Positions 33,827 to 46,125 of a DNA stretch of 64,000 nt are shown one piece after another (the stretch's first letter is position 1; every line of letters starts with the position of its first letter). The stretch is from Hibiscus mutabilis. Its lineage: Eukaryota > Streptophyta > Magnoliopsida > Malvales > Malvaceae. The notes under the pieces are model-generated. The model saw nothing but the letters and a program-made list of their open reading frames with translations, had not been told where the DNA came from and made no database searches. The stretch spans positions 7,998,001 through 8,062,000 of the forward strand of contig CM033715.1 in the NCBI GenBank assembly GCA_019671005.1. The letters are read 5' to 3'. The translations under genes were made by a program, and so were the position numbers.

Positions 33827-35626
33827 ATGATGAACAAATCATCAGACGACACGACAATGGAGAGGAGAGTGGGCATCATCGGAGCTGGTGTAAGTGGCCT
33901 CCTCGCCTGCAAATACACTCTGTCTAAAGGCTTCCACCCCATTGTTTTCGAATCCCAAAGCTCCATCGGCGGGGTTTGGACCAAAGCGTTGGAGACTACA
34001 AAGCTGCAAACTCCAAAACCACTCTATCAGTTCTCTGATTTTCCCTGGCCACCTTCGGTCACTGAAGATTTTCCCGACAAACACAAGGTCTTCGATTATG
34101 TTAAGGCTTATGCAAAGCACTTCGACTTGCTTAAGCACATCAAATTCAACACCAAAGTCTCCGGGATCGAGTATGAAGGTCACCCTGATGAAGAAATCCA
34201 GTCTTGGAGCTTATGGGGTGGCACTGGTGAGCCATTTAGCTCCACAGGGAAGTGGAAGCTCATTGTTGAAGATTTGCATACCCTTTCAACTCAGGTATGT
34301 ATGTATGTATGTATGTATGTATGTATTTAACTTTCCTTGTGCAGATCTACCATGTGGACTTTGTAATAATCTGTGTGGGGCGGTTCAGTGGTGTGCCAAA
34401 TATCCCAGAATTCCTTCCAAACAAGGGTCCTGAAGCATTTCATGGAAAGGTAGTACATTCCATGGACTATGCAGCCATGGAAGATGCAAAGGCGACCGAG
34501 TTCATCAAGGGCAAAAGAGTTGTTGTTGTTGGGTTCCAGAAATCTGCATTAGACATTGCAATGGAGTGCTCTGCAGCAAATGGGGTGGAAAATCCATGCA
34601 CAGTTTTATACAGGACACCGCACTGGAATCTGCCTGATTATCTTCCCTGGGGGTTTTCATTAGCACATATGTATCTTAATCGGTTCTCAGAGCTCATGGT
34701 TCATAAGCCTGGTGAAGGGTTCCTGCTCGGTCTCTTAGCCACATTTCTTGCACCACTGGTAACTTACAACTTAAAATCAAATGAAAAATGACAAGTTTAT
34801 TGTCTTTGGTGTTAATCTTACTCTTAGAGGTTTCTTTCTTGTATGTGACAGAGATGGGCATATTCGAAATTTGTTGAAAGTGATATAAAGAGGAAGCTTC
34901 GTTTGGCGAAGCATGGCATGGTTCCAACACATAGTTTCCTCAATGAAATCAGTTCTTGCTTGATCTCGACTGTCCCACAAAAGTTCTACGACAAAGTTGA
35001 AGATGGAGAGATCAAACTGAAAAAGTCCCCTAGTTTTAGCTTCTGTCACAATGGGGTTTTGGTGGAAGGTGAGACTGCGCCTATAGAGGCGGACGTCGTC
35101 GTCTTCGCCACCGGGTTCAAGGGGGAGAAGAAGCTCAAAGACATTTTTGTGTCCAAAACCTTTCAAAACTTCATAGCTGGATCCCCTGATGCAGCAATCC
35201 CTCTGTACAGGTTAAAAAAATTTGTTTTCAAGGTCATAATTCGGAGACGTGCGATACAATTAACTCTTTCTTGTTTGAAACAGGGAATGTATTCAGCCTA
35301 GGATACCTCAACTAGCGGTGATAGGATACTCTGAAAGTGTTGCAAATCTGTATACCTCGGAGATAAGATGCCGGTGGCTGGCCGAACTCCTTGACGGCAC
35401 GTTCAAGCTACCGAGCATTGAAGAGATGGAAGAAGATGTGGGGAAATGGGAAGATTACTTGAAACAATACTCTGGTGGAAACTTTAAACGAAAGTGCATT
35501 GGTGCACTTCATGTATGGTACAATGATGAGCTGTGTAAAGATATGGGGTGGAACCCCAGGAGGAAGAAGGGATTGTTTGCCGAACTGTTTGAACCTTATG
35601 GTCCCTTGGATTATGTCCCTACTTGA
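33827..35626 (+). CDS. Flavin-containing monooxygenase, FMO1-like (4 exons, 527 aa), intact
   Basis: FAD/NADPH-dependent monooxygenase of the plant FMO1 clade; the Arabidopsis member N-hydroxylates pipecolate in systemic acquired resistance, but the substrate here is unknown. Exons: 33827-34294, 34345-34758, 34852-35210, 35284-35626, all GT-AG and in phase. FAD-binding GAGVSG at residues 19-24; FMO signature FHGKVVHSMDY at 188-198; NADPH-site VVVVGFQKSA at 215-224, with the second Gly of GxGxxG replaced as is usual in this clade; ATGF at 380-383; end ELFEPYGPLDYVPT. The first intron is only 50 bases. Alternative in-frame ATGs are at 33830 and 33857; the last (MERRVGIIG) is attractive because the putative TATA lies so close to the first. 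Third and only complete copy of a tandem triplicate. Confidence 0.9.
34295..34344 (+). other. 50-bp intron with a GTAT microsatellite
   Basis: Intron 1 of the intact FMO. It opens with about seven GTAT units and ends TTTCCTTGTGCAG. The equivalent intron in copy 1 is 75 bases; copy 3 lacks the stretch TTGCATGGACTGTTTAATT just before the pyrimidine tract. Retention would shift frame and stop quickly. Confidence 0.75.
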
Positions 35627-35875
35627 ACCGGCTTTGTTTACCCATAAATTGCAGATAATAGATCTTTACTTTTTTTACTATTACATGTACAAATTTATGT
35701 CTGGTTTTTATTATAGTCATTGAATTTGGTATGATAGGATCCTAATGTTCCTGCTAGATTCAAATTATTAAGACTTGTTAGTTTGTAGTTGGGATTAATG
35801 ACCAATTATGTGTCCGAATAATAGCAAATTAAAACTTTATATTATCACTTTAACGATAACAACTTATCTTTTAAA
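35627..35875. other. 3' flank of the intact FMO gene
   Basis: AT-rich, probable 3' UTR. No further feature. Confidence 0.5.
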
Positions 35876-36672
35876 TGCTTAACCGTCAAATAGGTATTCA
35901 AATTATACATGTTTTTTCAGTTATGTGTCAAAACTATTTTTCGAGCCAAATAGGTGCCTAAAGTTTCATTCCGTGACTCATTTAAGGTTTTCCGTTAATT
36001 TTTACCGTTAAATGCCACGTGTCATCTTTAGAAAAATCCAAAACTATATTAAAAATAAATAAAATTAATTAATTTTCAAAAATCACTATTTTTTTCAGAT
36101 CTTACAAAACAACACCCAAATTCCAAAATCTCTAAACCCCCAAAATCTAAATCTCGATTTAGGCCGATTTCGCCGCCAATTGCGACGCTGCCGCCCATCA
36201 CATCGGTCACCAGACCATCATGACCATTTTTCCCACTATCCCGTCGCCGAAAATCGACCGACGCCGTGCGAATCGACTAAATTGTCGAATGGTTCTTTCA
36301 AACGATTCACGGTGAACGGCAGCAGGAGAGGCGACAGACGGCGTTTGGGTTGTCCGACGAGGGGAGGACACTTCATTTTTTCGCCGCTGCCGCCGGCAGG
36401 AGTGGTCGAATTTGGGGTAGGGATTTGGGGACTATTTTAGAAATATTTGAAAATTTTAGGATATATTTTTATTTTATTTATTTTTAATTTATTTATTTTT
36501 AATATAATTTTGGATTTTTCAAGAGGTGACATGTGGCATTTAATGTTAAAAATTAAGGAGATCCTTAAATGGGTCACGGAATGAAACGCTTGACACTTAT
36601 TTGGCCCTAAAAATAGTTTGACCACCTAAATAAAAAAGGGCATAGTTTGGGCACCTATTTACCTATTAAGCC
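35876..36672. mobile_element. Inverted-repeat element with GC-rich insert (Pack-type candidate)
   Basis: Two arms of about 200 bases, inverted and roughly three-quarters identical. The left arm has CAAATAGGTGCCTAAAG, TTTCATTCCGTGACTCATTT and AAATGCCACGTGTCAT; the right arm has the reverse complements of AATAGGTGCCCAAAC, TTTCATTCCGTGACCCATTT and AAATGCCACATGTCA. Between the arms (about 36165-36430) lies a strikingly GC-rich stretch with CGCCGCC, GCCGCCGGCAGG and an 86-residue open frame at 36180-36440, unlike the AT-rich surroundings. This is the layout of a Mutator-like element that captured gene sequence. The six shared flank bases TTAAAT are not a full nine-base duplication. The origin of the insert is unknown. 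Confidence 0.6.
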
Positions 36673-37707
36673 TTAAATTTATCACTGATATTATAAAAAA
36701 CTGTATATTTTAAGTAGAGAACTTATATTCGAACAAGCACATTTGGTTAGTTTGTTAAGCTGTTCATCTTTGTTCTTTCGTATTTTTTTATATCATAAAT
36801 TTTTTGACTCACTAGAAGCATTTTTTTATTTTTTCTTTTTTTATATAAAACTAAAATTAGAATTAAATCTTTTTAAAAAATAGAGAAGTCAACACAGAAA
36901 AAATAGGATCATAAGTAAGTTTTTTATATTTTAGTCATGAAATAGGTGGATAAATCTAAAAGAAATGCAAATTCGTTATGATGACGTTGAAAATACATGT
37001 AGCAGAATCCAAAATAAAAGATTTGTAGCATGGATCATTATCAAAGATGGGCATGGCACACTCGTGGATGGCCAGATTTTTTTGTTTTCCATACTCTGGA
37101 AACCCCGATATTCAATAAGGCTTCTAGTTCGAAAAGTTAGGCTAAGCATGGACCATGGAGAAAGTAGACTCTCTTGTCATTCTGACAGCTCAAAATCCAG
37201 AAAAGATATTTTAGTTTGTTCTTAATTTGATCCTATCCCGTTTGCTAGGCTATTACCCTTTGTAAAATATTGTGCTGCATTTTTTTTCAATACAATGTAA
37301 AGGTATTAATTATTAAAAATTTATATTAAAAATATAAAAGTATAAAATTATAAAAATTTAAAAGTGTAAAATTAAATTATTAATAAAAAATATATATAAA
37401 ATATAAAAAATTTAAATTTTGTAAAGAATACGGCTGCCCTAACACTTAAATGTATGTCCTTGTTTATGTTATAGACGAAAAATAACATTTAGAAAGTTTG
37501 TTTTATTTTTATTTTTGAAGGAAGAAAAGAAAGTTTGTTTTAGACGAGATTCTATAGAATACTGAATTTAATTAAATAAAGCCCTTTATTGAATAAATCA
37601 TACACAGCGAAGCATTTCAGTTTCTCTTCCTTATTCTTGTATAGCTTGGCCGAAATTCGGCAAACCGAACTAAGAATTGTCTCAGCCATACATATCAATC
37701 CTAGCAT
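36673..37707. other. Spacer, with a non-repetitive patch at 36960-37230
   Basis: Mostly AT-rich. The patch at 36965-37225 is more balanced in composition and open for 86 codons (MQIRYDDVENTCSRIQNKRF start) but matches no family I know. The last 150 bases are likely 3' UTR of the LYM2 gene. Confidence 0.45.
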
Positions 37708-40136
37708 TTACAGTATCTGATGGAAACAAAGCAAGACCAAGATGAACAGAAAGTCCCAATTCAAACCGAATCTCGCGATACCATTGCTTGAACAAGTCGA
37801 GTTCCGGCCCTGAACCAGGGTAGTGAAGATGGTTGTGTTGTTATAGCCGGCATAGGAACACGTCGATATATCACAACCGGAACCGGTGACATTGCCGAGG
37901 GATAAACCTTGGGAACCTTCACATTGCAAGGACGGGCAACTGCTCCACCTGGATGGTCTATTGGTCTGGGTAGGTTCACAGCGTAAACTGACCAAACCAG
38001 CATCAGAAGTCCAAGAAATTAGCACATGGGAAATCCCAAATTTAAAAAGAGAGGTTTGGAGATTTACTCACGTCCAGTTGTTAGCAGCATCACAGGTGCA
38101 TCTCACGCAACCATTTGCTGTTAAGACGTTGGTGCCATTAGCAGCGAGTAGGGGTGAGTCCACTGAGTCGGATCTTACTGACGAGTTACAAGCTGTAGAA
38201 AAATAAGATATTGGTCAAGTTACCGAGCTATCGTTGAACAAAAATCTTGTACCCTGATCATGCACATTTCTTTGCTCCATACGGAAAAAACACTAAAAAA
38301 ATTAAATTCTAAATTTTAACCCTAAATTTTATTTTAAATTCTAAACCTTACATCCTAAAAAACACCCTATCTCTAATTCCCTAAACCCTAACCATAACAT
38401 TCAACCTCAACCTCAAACTCAAACTTGAACCATAAGCCCTAAACATACTTTTTTTTAAGTGAAAGCACTAAAAGAGACATAATTTGGAGCAATTTCCATC
38501 CGCCATCATTGGCTTCAATAAATTTGGTATATAAGAGTCCAAAATTATTGTTACGATAAATGATTTATTTAAACCAATTTAAACTTGAAAGTTATGTTCA
38601 AGTATTGATTTAATCCAAAAACCTAAGTTCATGCACCTAAGTAGACCGAAGAAGTTTAGATATCAAGTGGAACTTTGAGATCAAAGCCATTACTTAATTG
38701 GACAACAAAAGATAAAGCTTAGTACCAAATTGAGCATTGAAGCCAAACTCATGTACCAATTGTAATTTACTTTTTTTTTAATTAACCACCTTATCTGACT
38801 AATTCGAATAAGATTTTACAAAGGCCTAGTATGGGGTTGACCCTTCTCAACTCAGTTTTCTCTATTTACTCAGAATTTGAACCCTTGACCTTGTTTAAGA
38901 GACTTAACATCTCATCTCATTAGACCAACTGATTATATACTTACTCTTATTTAAACCTGAAATAATTCGAAATGATCTAAATTCGACTAGAAAAACTTAA
39001 CCTTAAATTCGAATGATCTAAATTCAAATAACTCAAACCTGAACTAATTTGATCCTCTAGAGGACCGGGACAAGAGAAGAAACCAAGAACAGAGTAATGG
39101 GGGAATAATAGTGGAAATTAAAACATTGGATTCTTTGGGTGGAATATAACAAATAATTTGTTAGCATAATGTCGAGCATTAACTTTCCTAGCTCTCTAAT
39201 AATACAAACAGACAGCTCCATGGCTGCAAACGATGAAAGCAATCAGAAATATAAAAATGCAATATTTTCAACTAGCTTTCTAGCTAACTTTCATAGATAT
39301 AGGGACACACACCACGAAATCAAACATTTACAACTGGACACCAACGACGGAAGAAAAAACAATGGCGGGTCATCCCATTGTAATGATTTTGACAAGAGTG
39401 TGCGCTGTGTTGTTCTCAGTGTAGATTATTGAATGTTAATCCATAAAATTTTCCTGGAAAACTGGGGGTAAAAACAAATTACCATACCTCTGAGAGGAAC
39501 ATCAATGGGTTGCTCAGCTATTAACTGGTTCTGGTTGGTGATCCTATTAATCCGAGCTAAAGTCTGCTCATCGGTCCCGAACTCCTGAGCGATCGCCGTC
39601 AAATTACTGCCGGGTCTCACCACGTGAGCGTAATGCACTACTCCCTGCCCGTCGACGGCGTCGCAACTACAGGGCAACGGGATTCGAAGAACCTGCCCGA
39701 TCTCTATCAAATTGGGATCCGAAATATTGTTGAAGGTAGCGATTTCCTGGAACACAACCAACCTCGAGAAAACCTCGGCCGCTATGTGGAAAAGCCCGTC
39801 GCCCGGTTGAACCGTGTAAGTCGGGACGCCGTTGGAAGTTCCGGTCCCGTTGTAACAAACGCAATCGATGGGGACCCTGATGACTCTTTGCGCGGGTACG
39901 GCGAAGCTTCTCGTAGTGGAGGGAGGCAAGCCGTTGGCTCCGAGGAGGCTGGAGAAGCTCGTGACATTGAAAAGCGTTTGAATGGCGCCGAGGTTTGTGT
40001 TGTTGACGGTGGTGTAGCCGACAAGGGCACGGCATGAATTTGGGGAGCTGCATGTGAAAATTTGAGCTATGGAGTGGTCCATGGTGAGAGCTAAGAGCAA
40101 CCCAGAAATTGTAATGAAGAGCTTAGAGAAACCCAT
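37708..40136 (-). CDS. LYM2: LysM domain GPI-anchored protein (LYM2/CEBiP type), 3 exons, 349 aa
   Basis: Extracellular chitin-oligomer receptor anchored at the plasma membrane. Exons: 40136-39488, 38192-38072, 37987-37708, with GT-AG introns and matching phase. A signal peptide (MGFSKLFITISGLLLALTMD, cleavage near SIAQ) precedes three LysM-type modules: one near residues 30-95, one with TYTVQPGDGLFHIAAEVF and NLIEIGQVLRIPLPC, and one with HYAHVVRPGSNLTAIAQEFG. CxC pairs (CVC, CSC) separate the modules, as in this family. The Cys-rich C-terminal part (CVRCTCDAANNWT, CPSLQCEGS, CSYAGYNNTTIFTT) is followed by a hydrophobic tail LNWDFLFILVLLCFHQIL, fitting a GPI attachment signal. There is no kinase domain. 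The length matches the 350-residue LYM2 class. The first intron is 1,295 bases and hosts a small repeat. Intact. Confidence 0.9.
38270..38500. mobile_element. Telomere-like MITE inside LYM2 intron 1
   Basis: A run of CCCTAAA/AACCCTAA variants (38325-38445) lies between TTTGCTCCATACGGAAAAAA on the left and inverted TAATTTGGAGCAATTTCC on the right. Same design as the elements at 12515, 20390 and 26359. The ends are diverged. Confidence 0.5.
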
Positions 40137-42629
40137 GGTTCGTTTTTCGCATACAGATTCAAGAACTGGGTGTTCAACGAAGAAGAAGACGAGGGGAAAT
40201 TGGGTTGAGTGAGAAGATTTTTCTTGATTCGTGGAAACAAATAAAATGTGAATGAATTGAATTCTTTCTATCTTGTTGAATTATAGTGGTATTTTAAAAA
40301 GAAATTTCGTTATCGTGCAGATTATAAGTGGTATTTTATAGATTCCAGAGGAGGATGTAAACAAGCCGCCATTGATGATTGATGGATTTAGGTATTCATG
40401 CAATTCGCAACTCGAGCTTAGAACGAAAGAATAATACTAGTAAATATGTCAAGGTTTGACGCTGAATGAGTATTGTTCATTTGTCCACCCTAAAAATTTA
40501 GATTTTACCCAAATGAGCGTTGTCGGCCAATGGAATGGCAAACGGAGACTTTTATTCATCAACCAACAACAATTTGAAGTTTCAAAGGACCAATAAGCGT
40601 TGAATGCACAGGGAAAATCTCAATCTGAAACTTGGGCATGAGGTGCGGTAGTTGTGCGTCTCAAACATTGACTTATCTAACTCTTTAATATTTGTTTAAT
40701 GTTGATTATATTTTTCCTATGATTATCGGTATTCAATCTATTGATCGAGTACATTATAGATTCATTATATAACTATACTCTAACCAAATTTATTTCATTT
40801 ACAATGTTAGGATTTGAACACCTAATTTTATTTAAAGGATCTAACATCTCTTTTCACTAGACCATATGTTGATAATTTTGACAATATTTTTTATAAATTA
40901 AACTATAGTTAATGTCAGATATTTTTTTAAATTAAAATGAGTTTAAGAGTAATTGAACCTAAAAATGAGTATAAGCGCAACATTAATTATTTATAAAAGT
41001 AATTATACAAAAAAATTAGACCATGATTTACAAAAAATATATATTTAGATTAAATTGCATTTGATGCAAATTTTTTATATTTTTAAATTAAATCACATTA
41101 AATCAAGTTAAATAATTTAATTTTTTTGAATAATTTTATACACTTTTACTAGAGTTTCATCCTGCAAGAATTCGATCAGTGAAGGGTGGGTTATCCAAGT
41201 ACTCCATATCCTACGTGAAAGAAACACGAAGCCCAAGATCATTCTTGGCCCAAGAAAGATAGCCTTCATATGACAAAGTCTTGAGGAAATATTAGTTATA
41301 AACATAATCATAACTAATACATTATACATCCCATAATCGAAATTAAATATTACAATCTCTATTAAAAAAAATTACAATCTCGTTCAAAAAATATATTACA
41401 ATCTATGTGGTTTACACAGTGAAGAACTCAAATCTTACTTCTCAAAGTTTTCAAGATCTCATATACCTTAATTTTATCGTTAAACTAATGTCTCGTTGAC
41501 GGATCTTGACAAAACTAAATACAAAAAGTATGGGAAACAATGATTAAAGATATGGTTCAAAATTAACACCAAAAACACTAAGCATCTACATTCATTTGTT
41601 CCTTTTCCATCTTTGTTTTAACCACCGAGAGTTAGTTGCATCATATGTTCCCAAACTATGACCCTCATTCTATATTGGTCTCTACTCGTTTGATGTATTG
41701 TTAGCCAATGTAATCAGAACTGTGTTGCGGAGCAATCTGCATGATAATTTAGTTCACTCGTCACTCATTTTTCATCCCATAAAATGTCTCGTTTTGCTAG
41801 AGACAAGAAAATTTATGAAGGTTTATGGGTCTTGATGGTATGACAATCTTCATGGAAGCATTTGTTTTTTTTTTTGTACATTTGTATGAGATTTTTAGTG
41901 AACTAATCATTTTTCTCTCTTTTTGCTGTATATTATTTATAATATCTTTTACGAAATTTAATAAAATTCAGATATCATTGTTCATAAAAAAGCTGATAAA
42001 AATTATAAATATAGATCGTGGAAATATTCTAATCTTATATGAAATAATTAAATATATCAAAATAAAATTGGATCAGACATACACGAGATGATTGATTTTT
42101 TCAAGGTAAGATATTAAAGTTATGGAAAGATTATTGACATAAAAGTATGGAGAACAAAGTATGAGACAAGACCACTGCTTCTTTTTATTATATATTACAT
42201 AATTGGGCAATGCCAAATTGAACAATTATTGTTTACTATGAATCGACCTCCTAGTATTAGACCAGGACCTGGTCCTACCATACTTTAATTGAATTTAATT
42301 AATAAATAAACTGATGTGATCTGCCTGCACATCGCTTTAATGGATTAAAGCTCGAAAATTTTATTATTATTTAATTTAATATTGCTTTGTGCAACCGCTT
42401 TTACTGCAAAATAAAAAGAGAAAGGTTTGCTTTAGGAAAAGACATGAAAATGAAATTCAAAACAATCCCAATAATTCCTTTTTTTTCCTAAAGAAAGAAA
42501 ATAATTAAGCCAGGATATGCAACAATAGTTTTCGGCGAAGACGCATCTTGAAGATTATCATGCAGCGACGGCAGGAGCAGGTGGGCAGAGGTATGGACAC
42601 AGTCAAGATTTAGAGTTAGAAAATAAAAC
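40137..42629. other. Upstream region of LYM2 and AT-rich spacer
   Basis: The first few hundred bases are the likely LYM2 promoter. The rest is AT-rich without a gene. A patch at 41150-41290 on the minus strand is open for 70 codons but has no recognised homology. Confidence 0.5.
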
Positions 42630-43013
42630 ATAAATGTTTAAAAGTATGATAATTTATAAATAAACAAATAAAATTTAAGTTATAAAATGAGACTCGAATA
42701 ACTTGAAATTTTAGTAATTAATGGATCAATTTTTAAGTTTGAGTTGAGTCGTTCAACGCAACAGCCTGATATATTATATCACAAATAAAAAAAATATGAA
42801 TAATATTATATATATATCGTATATGTTTATAGAAAGCTGTTTAAATTTAAACCAATTAATAGCATATTGAAAAACTCGAATAACTCGACTTGACTCGGAT
42901 TTCTTAAACTTGAATCGAAAAATTTTCAAATTAAGTTTGAATTATAAAATAGGACTAATCAACTCGACTAACTTAATTTTTTTACTCGATTCGATCGAAT
43001 ACTCACCCCTAAA
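42630..43013. mobile_element. Degenerate copy of the TAGGGGTGAG hAT-like MITE
   Basis: The right end CGATCGAATACTCACCCCTA is well preserved. Inside are ATGAGACTCGAATAAC and AACTCGACTTGACTCG like the other family members. The left end has decayed; AAAAGTAT occurs both near 42637 and after the right end and might be the old target duplication. Confidence 0.55.
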
Positions 43014-43061
43014 AGTATTAATAAAGTGGTTGGGTTCAAGTCATTATTTATATTAAGTTTA

Positions 43062-43511
43062 GGATAAATTACACAAATGATTACAAAATTATCCCCAAAA
43101 ATACAAGATGGTCATCAAACTTTCAAAAGTTATAAAATGAGCATTAAACTTTAGTTTTTGATACAAAATGGTCACTGAGCCGTTAACTTTCGTTAAGTGT
43201 GTGACGTTACAGTTACAAAAAATTTGAATAATAGAACATTTAATCCTCCATATTGACACATTTGATCGATCTATTTCTAATTTAACCCTTATTATTGATG
43301 TCTAAATTGATTGAATGTGTAAATATTAAAGATTAAATATGTTATTATACAAATTTTCGAACTGTCACGTCTCTCAGTCAACAACAACTAACTGCTCAGT
43401 GACTATTTTGTAATAAAAACTAAAGTTTAATGCTCATTATGTAATTTTTAAAACTTCAATGACCATTATATATTTTCAGGGATAATTTAGTGACTATTTG
43501 TATACTTTACC
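43062..43511. mobile_element. Mutator-type MITE, 450 bp, with target duplication
   Basis: Ends GGATAAATTACACAAATG and inverted TATTTGTATACTTTACC; the interior matches the element at 19689 (GGTCATCAAACTTTC, TTAACTTTCGTTAA, TTAATCCTCCATATTGACAC). ATTAAGTTTA flanks both sides exactly, covering the nine-base duplication expected of Mutator-like elements. Confidence 0.8.
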
Positions 43512-44599
43512 ATTAAGTTTAACAGTGGGTACAGTATTAAACAAAACTCGATTAATGCTGAACCAGGGACAGAGTAATTCAATGGTTACGTTTTTCATTT
43601 TAAACGTTAGTCAAATAAAATCATTGTCTATTGAGAGTTGCATCACTTCCCGGTGAAAAAGGCTAGATGGTAGAACCTTTTGAAAAGGGGAAGAAGAGGT
43701 TAGCCTATCCGTTCAGGCTCACAAAGAGTTGAAGCCTTCATGGAACCCTCATTTGAAGAATTTCTATTTGTTCGCTGCCGGTTCAGAGGAACATGCTGTC
43801 TTTGTCAAGTTATGTCTGCTGCCGTTTTGGAGGGATATCCTGGCGTCACTAAGATTGCTTTCGACCACTTCAGGAAAGCAAAATCATTTGGATTCATTCA
43901 ATATTGCTTCGGAAGAATGAGTCGTTCGAGAGATATTTGGATTCATTCGCTGATGCTTCAGAGGAATGAGTCATTCGGTAACTGGTTTGTCCAATGCCGA
44001 TCGGGAAAGGCATGCCAGCGCTACCGGCTTGTTTTCTGTCGTTTCGGGGAAACAAGTTATCTCAATTTTTAATATATGGTAAATTTTTTAGATATATATA
44101 TATATATAACAAATGCTTTCGATATATAATAGTTTTAAAGAATAAGATAGGATTTTGTAAAGTATAACATATATAGGACCTATAACACATAGTTATCGAA
44201 GTACATAATATAATTTTATAAAATGATACATACATGTTTTTAGAAATAATGCACAGTTCTTTTTAAGTATAATTTTGAAGGATAAAATGTATACATTCTT
44301 TAGTACATAAAAATACATATATAGTTATGAAGCGTATAATGACGTTATGTAAAAATGAAATATATATATGTAGTTTATGGTTTAAAGTATATAAAAGATT
44401 TCGGCAAAAAAATGAATAATGTATACTTTTAAATACTAAGTTTTTATATATATTATAACTTTAATACGTAATTCATTTTGATGAATACTTTCAAATAATA
44501 GTTTTTTATATACATTACATAACTTTTATACATAATGTACTCTAATGAATATTTTTAAATAATAAGTTTTTTATGTTATTTTTTATTTAAATATGATGA
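43512..44599. other. Spacer with a small internal duplication and TA-rich tract
   Basis: 43660-44070 is less AT-rich and contains a diverged tandem repeat: CATTTGGATTCATTC...GCTTCGGAAGAATGAGTCGTTCG, then TATTTGGATTCATTC...GCTTCAGAGGAATGAGTCATTCG. It is open in two frames but has no known family. From 44080 the sequence is TA-rich, including a TA dinucleotide run at about 44093-44107. Confidence 0.45.
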
Positions 44600-45700
44600 T
44601 ACCTAAAATCTTTTGGGCCTTTTTTTATAATCATAATTTGGGCCTTAGGCCTTGTTTTGCAATTTGGGCTTTGGTTTAAATTAAATAAATTAATTAATCT
44701 AGATCGTGTGCTTGTCTTATAGGGGCACGATCCTAGAATTAAAATTAGCCCTAGATTTTTTAAGCCTTAGTTAAATAAGAGTTTGAATTAATTTAGTGAA
44801 TTTAAGTTTATTCTTGGCTTATTGGAGTAAATGTTAAATTCATTAAATTAATTGAACTTTTCTTAATCACTTTAAGGGAAAAATCAATTTTAAGTTTAAC
44901 TTAGCATTTAGTTACAATTTAGTCACCATAAATTGGGTTTCTTAATCTTTTAAGGCTAAATACGTAATTAGGCTATATATATCAAATTGGGCCATTCCTT
45001 TTAAATGTTTACATTTATGCCCTTGATTGACATACCTCAATTGACATTCATGTAATCTTTAATCTTAATTGCATCGCTAATCAATCTAAATCCTAAAAAT
45101 GGAGGTATTTATTAATCCCAATATTAGTGTCATAACAGTCCGAGCTTAAAGGATGTAGGCCAAATGTTCGGACTAGTTCTTACCATCCTGAGGTAAATGG
45201 ATTAAAAGTTAACAAGATCATTACATCATACTTAAGTGTTAGCATCATGCATAAAGGTGACGTACGAAAATTGAACCATGAATTAACACGGCAGCCGGGC
45301 TTATTCGATGTCGGTTTAATCTATGGTATGACATATCGTCTACCTTACTAATTAAATGTCTAATTAATTTGAGTCCACCAATTCGATAAGGCCCGTGTAG
45401 TCAAGGTTAATTTTCATCTAAGAATTTCGAATTAAACTCAATCTCAATTTCAAAAACTTTCATTCTTTTAGGAGCAACAAATTTTTTGGTATCGATCTCC
45501 GGGCGTGATGGGGGTGCTAATCCTTCCCCCACACGTAACCAACTCCCGGACCCTTTCGTAACGAGTCTCTGGTTTTATGGTGTCTGGCTTACCTTACTCA
45601 AGTGGCCGGTGGCGACTCCAAATTTTCTTCGTTTTGGAAAATTTAAAATTTTCAAAAGAAATTCCCAATCTTCCAAAGGATTTTCATTAATAATTTAGGG
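44600..45700 (+). mobile_element. Old gypsy LTR (Tat/Ogre-like), plus orientation
   Basis: Carries GGGGGTGCTAATCCTTCCCCC...ACACGTAACCAACTCCCG and GTGGCGACTCCAAATTTT, a signature block near the 3' end of this LTR class. The same block, plus CATGCATAAAGGTGACGT and GTCTTATAGGG(G/A)CACGATC, is found in reverse at 54960-56400. No primer site or coding region adjoins it, so it behaves as a solo or broken LTR. The exact ends are not clear. Confidence 0.6.
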
Positions 45701-46125
45701 GATAATTAGTAGTCGACTTATTTTCTAAACAAACACCCTTAACACAGCGAAACTTCTTTCTCTTTTTTAAGGAAGAAAAAAAGGTCACTACAAACACAGG
45801 TACCCAAATAAGGCCAGTCTTGGTTTAATTATGAGTCAAGTTCATGTGTGTTGGTAAAAGCTCTGATTGTATTGATGCTCTGGAATTCCAAATTGTGCAC
45901 TGAGACATTTTGGGTGTTGTAAACAATGGTTTATTTTGTGGACTCTTTCTTGTTAGCATTGTTGCGTCGCACTCTTTTTTCCTCAATTAGGCTTAGGGGG
46001 TTTTTAACGAGGCTCGCAACAATGCAATGGTGATGAATAAAATATCCCATTCTCTTTCAAAAAAAAAATCAATTGTCTTGTAAACATTGATACATGTTAT
46101 GCAATAATATGATGTGATGTAAACG
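45701..46125. other. AT-rich spacer
   Basis: No gene or clear repeat seen. Confidence 0.5.

Noticed and set aside
39624..40053. Frames of 82-137 codons opposite or overlapping LYM2 exon 1
   Set aside because: Shadows of the GC-richer LYM2 exon; no independent homology.
43729..44072. Two overlapping plus-strand frames of 63 and 110 codons
   Set aside because: Internal tandem repeat and no family match; described as a repeat island rather than a gene.
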